A stretch of DNA of 64,000 nt, taken from assembly GCA_003989075.1 (NCBI GenBank), contig RXIX01000001.1, forward strand, positions 22,897-86,896, written 5' to 3'. The DNA comes from Candidatus Competibacteraceae bacterium (lineage in GTDB: Bacteria > Pseudomonadota > Gammaproteobacteria > Competibacterales > Competibacteraceae). Below, one piece after another: positions 8,711 through 17,185 of this stretch. A program made the position numbers and the translations under genes. The notes under the pieces are model-generated. The model made no database searches, was not told the origin of the DNA, and saw only the letters and a program-made list of their open reading frames with translations. Positions within the stretch are counted from its first letter, which is position 1, and each line of letters begins with the position of its first letter.

Positions 8711-9592
8711 ATGGCAGAGAATCGTTATCTCCTGAACGCGCAACTGGCGCAGATGCTCAAGGGCGGCGTCATCATGGACGTGGTCAATGTCGAACAGGCC
8801 CAGATCGCCCAGGAAGCGGGCGCGGTCGCGGTCATGGCGCTGGAACGGGTGCCGGCTGATATCCGCAGGCAGGGCGGTGTAGCGCGCATGTCCGATCCGG
8901 GCCTGATCAAGGCCATTAAAGAGGCAGTCACCATTCCCGTTATGGCCAAGGCGCGTATCGGTCACTTCGTGGAAGCGCAGATTCTGCAGGCGCTCAAGAT
9001 CGACTATATCGACGAGAGCGAGGTGCTGACTCCGGCCGATGAAGAGTGCCACATCGACAAGAGCGCTTTTAACATTCCGTTTGTCTGTGGTGCGCGCAAT
9101 CTCGGCGAAGCGTTGCGGCGGATTGTCGAAGGTGCGGCGATGATCCGCACCAAGGGCGAGGCTGGTACCGGCAACGTGGTCGAGGCGGTGCGGCATATGC
9201 GTACCATGAACCGCGAGATCCGCCAGCTCGCCAATCTACCGGTCGAAGAAGTGATCAGTTTCGCTAAGAGCAACGGTTTGCCATACGAACTGGCTCTGGA
9301 AGTCAAGCGGCTTGGTCGCCTGCCGGTAGTCAACTTTGCAGCGGGCGGCATTGCCACGCCGGCGGATGCGGCGCTGATGATGCAATTGGGCTGTGATGGC
9401 GTGTTCGTCGGGTCGGGGATTTTCAAGTCCAGCGATCCGGCCCGCCGCGCCCGCGCCATCGTCAAGGCCACCGCCTATTACAACGATCCCGAGAAGCTGC
9501 TTGAGGTGTCGGTGGATCTGGGTGAGCCGATGTCGGGTCTGGACGTGACCAACATGCCCAGCGAGCAGCGTCTGGCTGGACGGGGCTGGTAA
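8711..9592 (+). CDS. pdxS: Pyridoxal 5'-phosphate synthase subunit PdxS
   Basis: A 293-residue (beta/alpha)8 synthase that condenses ribose 5-phosphate, glyceraldehyde 3-phosphate and ammonia from PdxT into PLP. Diagnostic segments are [37 protein letters not shown] (catalytic Lys), the second Lys region [15 protein letters not shown], and [14 protein letters not shown]. The frame is open far upstream, but MAENRYLLN at 8711 gives the normal family length of about 294. The stop overlaps the pdxT ATG by 1 bp. This route is the alternative to the PdxA/PdxJ route used by most Gammaproteobacteria. Confidence 0.97.
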   Translation: MAENRYLLNAQLAQMLKGGVIMDVVNVEQAQIAQEAGAVAVMALERVPADIRRQGGVARMSDPGLIKAIKEAVTIPVMAKARIGHFVEAQILQALKIDYIDESEVLTPADEECHIDKSAFNIPFVCGARNLGEALRRIVEGAAMIRTKGEAGTGNVVEAVRHMRTMNREIRQLANLPVEEVISFAKSNGLPYELALEVKRLGRLPVVNFAAGGIATPADAALMMQLGCDGVFVGSGIFKSSDPARRARAIVKATAYYNDPEKLLEVSVDLGEPMSGLDVTNMPSEQRLAGRGW

Positions 9593-10248
9593 TGAGCGCG
9601 GGTGCTGATCCCGGGCCGATCGGCGTGCTCGACCTGCAGGGCGGGGTGCAGGAGCATCTCGACCACCTGCGGCGCATCGGCGTCGCAGCCCGGCCGGTCA
9701 AGCGCGCTACCGAACTGGTTGGGCTGGCCGGTTTGATCATTCCCGGCGGTGAGAGCACCTGCCTGGCGCGGCTGCTGCACATCTTCGATCTGGATACGGC
9801 GATCCGCACCGCGCATGGCCAGGGCCTGCCGCTGTGGGGAACCTGCGCCGGGGCGATTCTGCTGGCGCACGAGAATGTCGGTGAGACGCCCTGCCTGGAT
9901 CTGATTGATATCGCGGTCAGCCGCAACGCCTTTGGCAGCCAGCTCGACAGCTTCAACTGCGAGGTCGCGGTGCCGGCGGTGGCGGCGACGCCGATTCCGT
10001 TGACCTTCATTCGTGCGCCGAAGATCGTTCGGGCTGGCGCCGGGGTGCGGGTATTGCTGAGTCTGGAAGACTACATCGCCGCCGCTGAGGATGATCAGGT
10101 ACTGGTGACGGTGTTCCATCCCGAGCTGACGCCGAGTCTGGCCTTTCACCGCTATTTCGCCCGCAAGTGCGGCCTGAGCGTCAACGCCGCTGATGTTGAT
10201 CCCGACTGGACGCCGCAGAGCTGGATGCGCGGCGGCGCAGCGCCCTGA
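9592..10248 (+). CDS. pdxT: Pyridoxal 5'-phosphate synthase glutaminase subunit PdxT
   Basis: A 218-residue class I glutamine amidotransferase that hydrolyses glutamine and channels ammonia to PdxS. IGVLDLQGGVQEH at the N-terminus, the PGGEST oxyanion segment, the nucleophile elbow GTCAGAI (Cys near residue 84) and the C-terminal VTVFHPEL (His/Glu of the triad) are all present. It is coupled to pdxS by a 1-bp stop/start overlap. The C-terminus is slightly longer than usual (WTPQSWMRGGAAP), without apparent motif. Confidence 0.96.
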   Translation: MSAGADPGPIGVLDLQGGVQEHLDHLRRIGVAARPVKRATELVGLAGLIIPGGESTCLARLLHIFDLDTAIRTAHGQGLPLWGTCAGAILLAHENVGETPCLDLIDIAVSRNAFGSQLDSFNCEVAVPAVAATPIPLTFIRAPKIVRAGAGVRVLLSLEDYIAAAEDDQVLVTVFHPELTPSLAFHRYFARKCGLSVNAADVDPDWTPQSWMRGGAAP

Positions 10249-10284
10249 ACACGGGATGGCCCGGAGCGACGCGGCGTGCGTCGC

Positions 10285-11013
10285 TCAGGGTGTCAGTCCG
10301 AGCAGGCGCGCCAGCAGGGGTACCAGCACCGCAGTCAGCAGAGCGTTCAGACCAATCGCCAACCCGGCAAAGGCACCGGCCAGGGTACTGATCTGGAAGG
10401 CGCGCGCGGTGCCAATACCGTGCGCGGCCACGCCAATGGCCAGGCCCTTGATGGCATCGTCGTGAATGCGCAGCCCGCGCAACAGCGCCGGTGCCGCCAC
10501 CGCGCCGATTACCCCGGTCAGGATCACCAGCACCGCAGTCAGTGAAGGCAGGCCGCCGATCTTTTCGGCGATGCCCATGGCTACCGGCGTGGTCACGGAC
10601 TTGGGCGCCAGCGATAGCAGGGTGCGCGGTGACGCGCCGAGCAGCGCGGCCAGGCCGATGGCCGAGAGAATCGCGGTCAGCGACCCGGCCAGCAGCCCGG
10701 CTAGAATCGGCACCAGCAGCCGGCGTACCCGCTCCCAGTGCAGATACAGCGGTATGGCCAAAGCCACCGTGGCTGGGCCGAGCAGGAAGTGGATAAACTG
10801 CGCGCCCTGGAAGTAGGTGGCATACGGTGTGCCGGTAGCCAGCAGGATTCCGACCAGCAGGGTGATCGCCAGCGCTACCGGATTGAACAGAGCCCGCCCG
10901 CCGCTGCGCTGAAACAGCCACTGCCCGGCCAGATAGACCGCCAGGGTCACCGTCAGCCACAGCAGCGGCGATGCCGTCAGGTACACCCAGATATCGCCCA
11001 GACGCTTATCCAT
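10285..11013 (-). CDS. lrgB: LrgB/CidB-family membrane protein
   Basis: A 242-residue polytopic membrane protein with the family's central segments FNPVALAI, FLLGPATVALAIPLY, SVTTPVAMGIAEKIGG and HGIGTARAFQ. LrgB/YohK proteins pair with LrgA/YohJ and are implicated in murein hydrolase control, programmed lysis or small-metabolite (pyruvate, glycolate) transport. ATG 11013 overlaps the lrgA stop by 8 bp, so the pair is co-translated. The longer frame to 11034 adds only seven residues. Confidence 0.9.
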   Translation of the reverse strand: MDKRLGDIWVYLTASPLLWLTVTLAVYLAGQWLFQRSGGRALFNPVALAITLLVGILLATGTPYATYFQGAQFIHFLLGPATVALAIPLYLHWERVRRLLVPILAGLLAGSLTAILSAIGLAALLGASPRTLLSLAPKSVTTPVAMGIAEKIGGLPSLTAVLVILTGVIGAVAAPALLRGLRIHDDAIKGLAIGVAAHGIGTARAFQISTLAGAFAGLAIGLNALLTAVLVPLLARLLGLTP

Positions 11014-11371
11014 GCTGATCGTCCTGGGCAGCATGCGCGCGGCCGATGAAGGCGCGCATCACCAGCGCGGTGACTGCCACGGTCAGCAGTGTGCTGAGCA
11101 GCAGGGCAACCGCTACCGCCAGCCATTCCTCGGCGAGGCGTGCGCCGTGCTGGATGATGCCGACCCCGGCGGGTACGAATAGCAGCGACAGATGCGAGAG
11201 CAGGGTTTGTGCGGTGTTGCGCAGCGACTCGGGCAGGGCGCCCCGTCCGAGCAGGGTCAGAAACAGCAGTACCATGCCGAGCACCGGCCCCGGTACCGGC
11301 AGGCCGCCAAGATGCCCCAGCAGCTCGCCGAGCAGTTGAAAGGCCAGCAGAATGGCCAGTGCGCCGATCAT
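11006..11371 (-). CDS. lrgA: LrgA/CidA-family holin-like membrane protein
   Basis: A 121-residue protein with four predicted membrane helices and the family core PVPGPVLGMVLLFLTLL and SLLFVPAGVGIIQH. LrgA/CidA proteins are holin-like and are encoded directly ahead of lrgB, as here. The role (lysis control or metabolite permeation with LrgB) is known only for homologues. The gene is divergent from cobA. Confidence 0.9.
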   Translation of the reverse strand: MIGALAILLAFQLLGELLGHLGGLPVPGPVLGMVLLFLTLLGRGALPESLRNTAQTLLSHLSLLFVPAGVGIIQHGARLAEEWLAVAVALLLSTLLTVAVTALVMRAFIGRAHAAQDDQHG

Positions 11372-11492
11372 GAGATCACCAAACGGGTAAGCAGGGTGCG
11401 AGTATTCATGTGTGGATTTTGGCGGAAAGGCGCCAGACTGGCTACCCGGACCTGATCCACGATTCCACGATCCGAACCGCCGGGAGCAAGCG

Positions 11493-12308
11493 ATGATGGC
11501 GAGTAGTGATGCAGCAGTAGGCGAGGTCTATCTGGTGGGCGCCGGGCCGGGTGATCCGGAACTGCTGACCCTGAAGGCGCTGCGGCTGATTCAGCAGGCC
11601 GATGTCGCGGTCTATGATCGGCTGGTGGGTGCCGGGATTCTGGCCTTATTGGCGCCGACTACGGAGCGCATTTTTGTCGGCAAGGCCCGCGAGCGGCACA
11701 CCCTGCCGCAGGACGACATCAACAGCCTGCTGGTGAATCTGGCCCGGCAGGGCAAGCGGGTGCTGCGTCTCAAGGGTGGCGATCCGTTCATCTTTGGCCG
11801 TGGCGGTGAGGAAATCGAGACGCTGCGCGCCGCGGGTGTTCCATTTCAGGTTGTGCCGGGGGTGACCGCTGCCGCTGGTTGCGCTGCCTATGCCGGTATT
11901 CCGCTGACGCACCGCGATTATGCCCAGTCCTGCCTGCTGGTGACCGGGCATCTCAAGGATGGCACCCTGGATCTGAACTGGCCGGCACTGGTGCAGCCAC
12001 GCCAGACCGTGGTGTTCTATATGGGCCTGACCAGCCTGGCGCAGATCTGCGTGGCGCTGCGGGCCCATGGCATGGCCGATGACATGCCGGTGGCGCTGGT
12101 GGAACACGGCACGCTGTCGGAGCAGCGGGTGTTCTGCGCGACCCTGGCGACGCTGGATGAGGTCGTGGCCGGTGCCGGGGTCCGTGCGCCGACGCTGCTG
12201 ATCGTCGGTGAAGTGGTCAGGCTGCGGCCACAACTGGACTGGTTTGGCAGTGCCGGTTGCACAACGCGCGACACGGACCCCTGTGACACACAGGATCAGC
12301 GGCCCTGA
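11493..12308 (+). CDS. cobA: Uroporphyrinogen-III C-methyltransferase
   Basis: A 271-residue SAM-dependent methyltransferase making precorrin-2, the branch point to siroheme and cobalamin. The N-terminal signature [18 protein letters not shown] and the second signature [17 protein letters not shown] are complete, followed by the [21 protein letters not shown] loop. It is the single-domain SUMT form without the CysG dehydrogenase/ferrochelatase part. ATG 11493 has GGGAG about seven bases upstream; an in-frame GTG at 11412 would add an unconserved N-terminus. Its 3' end overlaps the convergent DUF4124 gene by 13 bp. Confidence 0.94.
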   Translation: MMASSDAAVGEVYLVGAGPGDPELLTLKALRLIQQADVAVYDRLVGAGILALLAPTTERIFVGKARERHTLPQDDINSLLVNLARQGKRVLRLKGGDPFIFGRGGEEIETLRAAGVPFQVVPGVTAAAGCAAYAGIPLTHRDYAQSCLLVTGHLKDGTLDLNWPALVQPRQTVVFYMGLTSLAQICVALRAHGMADDMPVALVEHGTLSEQRVFCATLATLDEVVAGAGVRAPTLLIVGEVVRLRPQLDWFGSAGCTTRDTDPCDTQDQRP

Positions 12309-12895
12309 AAACCGCCCCGGCCTGTCGGGGCGAGTCCGGCCGGACGCGGCTGGAAGGGTGGATGTGACTTGATCTTCGGCGGTGTCGTGGGCGGCGGCGG
12401 GGGGCTGTACTGCTGGCAGGCAGGCCCGGATTGACAGGGTCCGCTCCATGGTGGCCCCGGTGGATGGGGTCGATAGGGTGGATAAACCGGTCCCGGCGGA
12501 TAGTAGGGGTAGGGATAGAACGGCACGCCAGCATCGTGATCCGGATTGCGTGGCGGTGGCTGTAACTGCTGCTTGAGCAGTTCGTTTTGCAGTTCCTGAT
12601 TCTCCTGTTCCAGTGACTGCCGTGCTTGCGCAGCGCGTGCCTGTTCGCTCGCCTGGCGTTCGCGGGCCATCTGCTCGGCCAGAGCATTGATGCGGGCGAT
12701 TTCCGCAGTGGTGCCGGATTCATGCGTTCTGGGCGGCGGCGGGGCAATGTCCAGGGGAATCGCGGGTGTGGTTACGCTGGGCTTGTTCTGGCTGTAATGC
12801 ACCTGACCGCGCTCATCAACCCACTTGTAGATCATCTGGGCGGTGGCTGCGCTGCTCAGCAGGATCGACAGCAGGGCGATAGCGCTGACCGGCAT
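12296..12895 (-). CDS. DUF4124-domain secreted protein with proline/tyrosine-rich tail
   Basis: About 199 residues. A signal peptide starts [20 protein letters not shown]; directly after it lies the DUF4124 strand pair [19 protein letters not shown]. Residues of about 70-120 form an Ala/Gln/Glu-rich coiled coil. The C-terminal third is Pro/Tyr-rich ([12 protein letters not shown] and PPPPPTTPP) and likely disordered. DUF4124 proteins are periplasmic and of unknown function. The frame continues to 13147, but the ATG at 12895 is the only start that puts the signal peptide at the N-terminus. Divergent from uppP. Confidence 0.75.
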   Translation of the reverse strand: MPVSAIALLSILLSSAATAQMIYKWVDERGQVHYSQNKPSVTTPAIPLDIAPPPPRTHESGTTAEIARINALAEQMARERQASEQARAAQARQSLEQENQELQNELLKQQLQPPPRNPDHDAGVPFYPYPYYPPGPVYPPYRPHPPGPPWSGPCQSGPACQQYSPPPPPTTPPKIKSHPPFQPRPAGLAPTGRGGFQGR

Positions 12896-12977
12896 GCGGC
12901 GCCATCGTGAAAGCAGAGCGGAGTTGCTAGAATCGCCACCTTTACTGTAACCGTGACCGTGACCGGAAGGAGCATTC

Positions 12978-13802
12978 TTGGACATCGTACTGATTCTGAA
13001 GGCGCTGATTCTGGGCCTGGTGGAGGCGGCCTCGGAGTTCCTGCCGATTTCCAGCACCGGCCATTTAATTATTGTGGGCGATTTTCTGAATTTCACCGGG
13101 CCGCGCGCGGAAACCTTTGAAATTTTTATCCAGCTTGGCGCGATCATGGCGGTGGTGTGGATTTACCGGCAGCGGATCGCGCAGACCCTGCTGCATATGG
13201 GTGACGAGGCGGATAAGCGCCGGCTGGTGCTGAATCTGATGATTGCCTTTGTGCCGGCGGCAGTGCTGGGGCTGCTGCTGCACAAGTACATCACCCAGTA
13301 TTTGTTCAATCCAGTGACCGTAGCCATGGCGCTGGTGGTTGGCGGCGTGGCCATTTTACTGGTCGAGCGCTATGCCAGTGCCGGGCGCGTGCAGTCGGTC
13401 GAGGCCATGACCTGGAAGGATGCGCTGGTGGTCGGTATCGCGCAGAGCGTAGCGCTGTTTCCGGGCGTGTCGCGCTCCGGGGCGACCATCATGGGCGGCA
13501 TGCTCGGTGGCATGTCGCGTTTCGCCGCGACCGAGTTTTCCTTTTTCCTGGCGATTCCGACCATGTTCGCCGCGACGCTGTACAGCCTGTACAAGGAATG
13601 GGGCCAATTGACAGTGGCCGATGTGCCGATGTTCACGGTTGGCTTTGTGGCCGCATTCATCGGCGGGCTGGCGGTGGTGCGCTTTCTGATCGCCTATGTC
13701 GCCCAGCACAGCTTTGTGCCGTTTGCCTGGTACCGGATCGTGTTTGGTGGCTTGCTGCTGGCGTATTTCTCTTACCATCCTTGGGTGGGCGCCGGCGGAT
13801 GA
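12978..13802 (+). CDS. uppP: Undecaprenyl-diphosphatase UppP (BacA)
   Basis: A 274-residue inner-membrane phosphatase that recycles undecaprenyl pyrophosphate for cell-wall synthesis; excess confers bacitracin resistance in known cases. The two active-site regions are present: EAASEFLPISSTGHLI at residues 16-31 and PGVSRSGATIMGG near 165. The start is TTG at 12978 with a strong GGAAGGAG at 12964-12971. The classical family motif is E-G-x-T-E-F-L-P; here it reads E-A-A-S-E-F. It overlaps the next gene by 4 bp (ATGA). Confidence 0.95.
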   Translation: MDIVLILKALILGLVEAASEFLPISSTGHLIIVGDFLNFTGPRAETFEIFIQLGAIMAVVWIYRQRIAQTLLHMGDEADKRRLVLNLMIAFVPAAVLGLLLHKYITQYLFNPVTVAMALVVGGVAILLVERYASAGRVQSVEAMTWKDALVVGIAQSVALFPGVSRSGATIMGGMLGGMSRFAATEFSFFLAIPTMFAATLYSLYKEWGQLTVADVPMFTVGFVAAFIGGLAVVRFLIAYVAQHSFVPFAWYRIVFGGLLLAYFSYHPWVGAGG

Positions 13803-14245
13803 ATGCACCGGGACCGGATGCGGGTCTGGAGCGGGCCTGCGGGGTTTTCACCGAGCGCTGGATGCAGGCTTATGCGCAGTCCTGGAACGCGGAACAGGCG
13901 ATGGTGCAGGAGTTGATGCGGCTGCGCTTTAGTGCCGTGATCGGCTATGGCTTTCTCGACGCGACCACGCCCCGGGGCATGCTGGTGGTGCTACGCGGTC
14001 ATGCCGCTCACGCCGGTGATTACGATGGCCGCGATCTGGATTGGGATCTGCGAGCGGCACCGGCGGACTGGAATTGCTGGCTGGCGCAGGGCTTCAGTGT
14101 GCCGGATCTGTTGATGGCGGTTGCCGCCGACCGTTTGCAACTGCGCATCGGCGATTACCGGCGCATCCTGCGCAAACCGCCCCTGATCAGCGCTCTGCTG
14201 CGGGCGTTTACGCTCATGACGGAAGTATCTGTTGTAGAACCCTGA
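13799..14245 (+). CDS. Unknown 148-residue protein coupled to uppP (possible SCP2-like fold)
   Basis: It starts MNAPGPDAG with an ATGA overlap on the uppP stop, so it is translationally coupled. I do not recognise a family with certainty. The pattern GRDLDWDLRAAPADWNCWL, then DLLMAVAADRLQLRIGDY and a hydrophobic tail ALLRAFTLM, resembles the sterol-carrier-protein-2-like layout of a small lipid-binding domain. That would suit its pairing with an enzyme of isoprenoid-lipid recycling. There is no signal peptide or membrane helix. Confidence 0.65.
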   Translation: MNAPGPDAGLERACGVFTERWMQAYAQSWNAEQAMVQELMRLRFSAVIGYGFLDATTPRGMLVVLRGHAAHAGDYDGRDLDWDLRAAPADWNCWLAQGFSVPDLLMAVAADRLQLRIGDYRRILRKPPLISALLRAFTLMTEVSVVEP

Positions 14246-14261
14246 TGGGTTTTCCAGTCCG

Positions 14262-14990
14262 ATGAACGCTGCCGAGATGCTGGATCTGTTGCGCACCACC
14301 CTGCCGTGGCAAGATGGGTTTGCGCTCGCCTGGTTCCTGGCCTGCTGGACAGGCTATACCCTCTATACCAATCGCGCTCATCAGGGGTGCCAGAGTCTGA
14401 TCCGTGGCACGGACCGGATGCGGATGATCTGGATGGAGCGGCTGCTCGAACGCGAGGTGCGCATCATGGACGCGGCCCTGCTCGGCAATCTGATGCACAG
14501 CGTGTCGTTTTTCGCATCAACCGCGATAGTGATCATCGGGGGTCTGATCGCGGTGCTGGGTGCGGTTGATCACGCGATGCAGTGGGTAGCGAATGTCGGA
14601 TTCCTGGTCGTCGCGAGCCGCGAAGTCTGGATGCTTAAGCTGGTTGCGTTGATCGTCGTGTTTATCTATGCCTTTTTCAAACTGACCTGGTCGATTCGCC
14701 AGTTCAACCGCTGTGCGATTCTGATGGGTGCCGCACCGCTGCCCCATCAGCTCGATGACTCCATCCGTCGTGCCTGGGTACGGCGGCTCGGGCGCTTGAA
14801 CGCGCTGGCCGGGGATGACTTCAATCGGGGTCTGCGGGCCTACTACTTTGGCCTGGCGCTGCTGGCCTGGTTTGTCCATCCGTGGGCATTCGCGGCTACC
14901 ACGGTCTGGGTGCTTGCGGTGCTGTATCGGCGCGAATTCGCATCCGAGCCGGCCACACTCCTCAGCGAGGGTGATGAGAGTATCGGGTAA
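14262..14990 (+). CDS. DUF599-family membrane protein
   Basis: A 242-residue protein with about four membrane segments (near residues 20-40, 75-100, 120-140 and 190-220) and the family segments WMERLLEREVRIMDAALLGNL and FKLTWSIRQFNRCAILMGAAP. DUF599 has no established function. It follows the uppP pair at short distance and is probably in the same transcript. Its 3' end overlaps the convergent GGDEF gene by 29 bp. Confidence 0.85.
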   Translation: MNAAEMLDLLRTTLPWQDGFALAWFLACWTGYTLYTNRAHQGCQSLIRGTDRMRMIWMERLLEREVRIMDAALLGNLMHSVSFFASTAIVIIGGLIAVLGAVDHAMQWVANVGFLVVASREVWMLKLVALIVVFIYAFFKLTWSIRQFNRCAILMGAAPLPHQLDDSIRRAWVRRLGRLNALAGDDFNRGLRAYYFGLALLAWFVHPWAFAATTVWVLAVLYRREFASEPATLLSEGDESIG

Positions 14991-16092
14991 GCCGGTCTTC
15001 GATGCCTTGCGCCGCCGCGCCGCCCGCGTTCACCGTGACCCGGTTGCGTCCGCTGGCCTTGGAAAGATATAGCGCATCGTCGGCCTGCTTGAGCAGCGCT
15101 TCCATGCGGATAGCATCCTGACCGCTGGTGCTGGCCGTACCGAGACTGATCGTGACCCGCAGATCCCTGGGCGTTTCGCCGCCGATGGTGATCGGTGTGT
15201 CGGCAATGGCGCGGCGCAGACGCTCGGCGGCCCTTGGGATTTCCTCCGCGCCGCAGGGAAAGAGCACGAACAGAAACTCTTCACCGCCATAGCGCCCGAT
15301 TTGACCGTTACCCTCGTAACACCCGATCTGGTCGCCCTCGCGGGTTTGCACCTGCAGGCGTCGCGCGACTTCGCGCAGCACCGCGTCGCCCGCCAGGTGC
15401 CCATAACTGTCGTTGATGGCCTTGAACCAGTCGATATCGGCCAGAATCACGCTCAACGCCTGTTGGCTGCGCCTGGCCAGTGCAAGCTGATTGCCGAGTC
15501 GCTCGATGATAGTGCCGCGATTGAGGAGGCCGGTCAGTTCGTCGCGCGTCGCCTTGCTGATCAGGATGCCGGTGGCCTGCTGTCGCAGCAGGATGCCTGA
15601 GACCCGGTCCGCGAAGTGGTTGCCGAGCATCCGGATAAACCGTTGATCCAGATCGCTGAACGGCTCATGGTGCGCCGCTGCGCTCAACAGGGCGATACAC
15701 TGCTTCCCGCGCATGAGCGGCAGTACCGTGATCTCGAACGGATTCTTCCCGCTCAGGTGCGTGGGCGGCTCGGGTACCGGCCACGGATCGGCCCGGCGGA
15801 TCAGACAGGGGCGCTGCAACGTGTAGTGGTAGGCGTCCCAGGGCGACAGCTCCGGCGCATCGACTACGCCGGCTTTGCCCTGGCAGCCATCGATGATATA
15901 GAAGCCTCCATCCTTGGGCACGACCAGACGCCAGCTCATGACGTTGGCAAAGTATTTCCAGCGCATCGCCACGCGCGTAGCGATCAGGGGAATATCTTCC
16001 AGCGTCTGGATATCGTCGATCAGCTCGAACAGGGCTACATACCGCACCAGTTGCTGGGCGGCGCGCGCATTCCATTGCGATCCGGCGGTCAT
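14962..16092 (-). CDS. GAF-GGDEF diguanylate cyclase homologue with a duplicated segment before the active site
   Basis: A 376-residue cytoplasmic protein: a GAF-like sensor at about residues 20-180, then a GGDEF domain from about 200 (ATRDELTGLLNRGT, ILADIDWFKAINDSYGHLAGD). The catalytic hairpin is RYGGEEF (267-273), a catalytically competent variant. The usual I-site RxxD is R251-E-G-D254, but nine extra residues (258-266, CYEGNGQIG) separate it from the hairpin; they duplicate the following QIGRYGGEE. Without them the spacing would be the canonical RxxD-x5-GGEEF. It follows the AhpD-like gene by 33 bp, so a redox-linked c-di-GMP signal is possible. The sensor ligand is unknown. Confidence 0.88.
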   Translation of the reverse strand: MTAGSQWNARAAQQLVRYVALFELIDDIQTLEDIPLIATRVAMRWKYFANVMSWRLVVPKDGGFYIIDGCQGKAGVVDAPELSPWDAYHYTLQRPCLIRRADPWPVPEPPTHLSGKNPFEITVLPLMRGKQCIALLSAAAHHEPFSDLDQRFIRMLGNHFADRVSGILLRQQATGILISKATRDELTGLLNRGTIIERLGNQLALARRSQQALSVILADIDWFKAINDSYGHLAGDAVLREVARRLQVQTREGDQIGCYEGNGQIGRYGGEEFLFVLFPCGAEEIPRAAERLRRAIADTPITIGGETPRDLRVTISLGTASTSGQDAIRMEALLKQADDALYLSKASGRNRVTVNAGGAAAQGIEDRLTRYSHHPR

Positions 16093-16125
16093 GGAAAAGA
16101 GGCCTGCGGTCCTTGGTAATTGCGC

Positions 16126-16686
16126 TCAGAGGATGGCGCGGTATTCAGGATCCAGGTCCAGGCGCAGCGAGCTGGTGTAGATGTTGAACATGGTGGCCAT
16201 GTCGACCAGCGAAATGATCTCGTAGATCTCTTCCTGGCTGAATCCGTTCTCCATCAGCTCCATGAAATCCTCGTCGCGGAGGCTGTTGGGGTCGTGAACG
16301 ACCTTGAGCGCAAAGTCGATGACGGTCTGGTAATACGTGGGCAACTGGGGGACGGTGTCCGGATTGATGGCGGATTCCAGGTTTTCAAAGGTCAGCGTCT
16401 TGTCCAGATTCAGGACGCATTGGGCATGACAGGCCGAACAGTACCGGGCGCCGTTCCTGGCGGATACGACGAAAACGATCATTTCCTTGAGAGGCAGAGG
16501 CAAACTGCCGCTGAACAGGGTGCCCTTGGCCCGCTCCCAGTAGGCGCGCGCCAGTGCTGCATTATGCCCCAGACTGCGGATCCAGATCGGAACCGATGTT
16601 TCGCCAGTCGTGCGCATGAAATCGTCATATACCTCCCGTGTCGCCGGGGAGGCATCTGCGTATTCAGTCAGGATATAGCGCTGCAT
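16126..16686 (-). CDS. AhpD-like / carboxymuconolactone decarboxylase family protein
   Basis: A 186-residue alpha-helical protein with the AhpD-type active centre ARYCSACHAQCVLNLD (C-x-x-C-H) near residue 95. Related proteins are peroxidases or reductases using the Cys pair. The ATG at 16686 (MQRYILTEYAD) is chosen over an upstream GTG at 16713. It is the first gene of a two-gene unit with the GGDEF protein. Confidence 0.83.
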   Translation of the reverse strand: MQRYILTEYADASPATREVYDDFMRTTGETSVPIWIRSLGHNAALARAYWERAKGTLFSGSLPLPLKEMIVFVVSARNGARYCSACHAQCVLNLDKTLTFENLESAINPDTVPQLPTYYQTVIDFALKVVHDPNSLRDEDFMELMENGFSQEEIYEIISLVDMATMFNIYTSSLRLDLDPEYRAIL

Positions 16687-16912
16687 TGCCGTGTTCTCTT
16701 CCCAGTGGATCACACATGTCCGTCACTTGTCGCTCGCGGACCTTGGGTCCGAACCCAAAAACCGGTGCGGATCATCCATCAAAGCCGCCGGTCACTCCAG
16801 TATGTACCACCGGGAGGACTGGCGCACGACAAGTTCTGCTGGGCAGTTCTGGCAGTTCTGGCAGGTCGGCTTGGCGAGTGCAGGCTGACCTGCGTAACTG
16901 ATGGTCTGACAG

Positions 16913-16942
16913 GTCGGGTTAGCTCCCAGGACCTAACCCGAC
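16913..16942 (-). terminator. Hairpin downstream of ybdD
   Basis: A perfect 10-bp inverted repeat GTCGGGTTAG/CTAACCCGAC with a 10-base loop, beginning 8 bp past the ybdD stop. The position suits the end of the cstA-ybdD transcript, but no T-run follows on the minus strand. The adjoining 16843-16868 segment holds a short tandem GGCAGTTCT repeat. Confidence 0.45.
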
Positions 16943-16950
16943 GTTGTGCT

Positions 16951-17139
16951 TCAGCAGCAGCGTGGCCCGGCCCTGGAATAGCGCCGTTCGATGGCGAAGC
17001 GGAAAAATTCCTTTTCCGTCATCGGTGTGGCATCTGGATGCGCGCGGCGGTGATGCGCCAGATAGACCTCATAATCCGGCGCGCCGATGATCCGCCGTAC
17101 CGCCTGCCGGAAAAAGGCCAGACGCCTGGCGAGCGTCAT
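16951..17139 (-). CDS. ybdD: YbdD/YjiX-family small protein
   Basis: A 62-residue protein that almost always follows cstA-type transporter genes, as it does here. The family pattern IIGAPDYEVYLAHHRRAHPD, MTEKEFFRF and the terminal RCC are all visible. The function is unknown; it probably assists the CstA pyruvate/peptide transporter. MTLARRLAFF at 17139 matches family length; MTACGHEE at 17178 would add 13 residues. Confidence 0.85.
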   Translation of the reverse strand: MTLARRLAFFRQAVRRIIGAPDYEVYLAHHRRAHPDATPMTEKEFFRFAIERRYSRAGPRCC

Positions 17140-17185
17140 GGGTGGGTGAGCTGTTTCCTCATGCCCGCAGGCAGTCATGGGCTGA

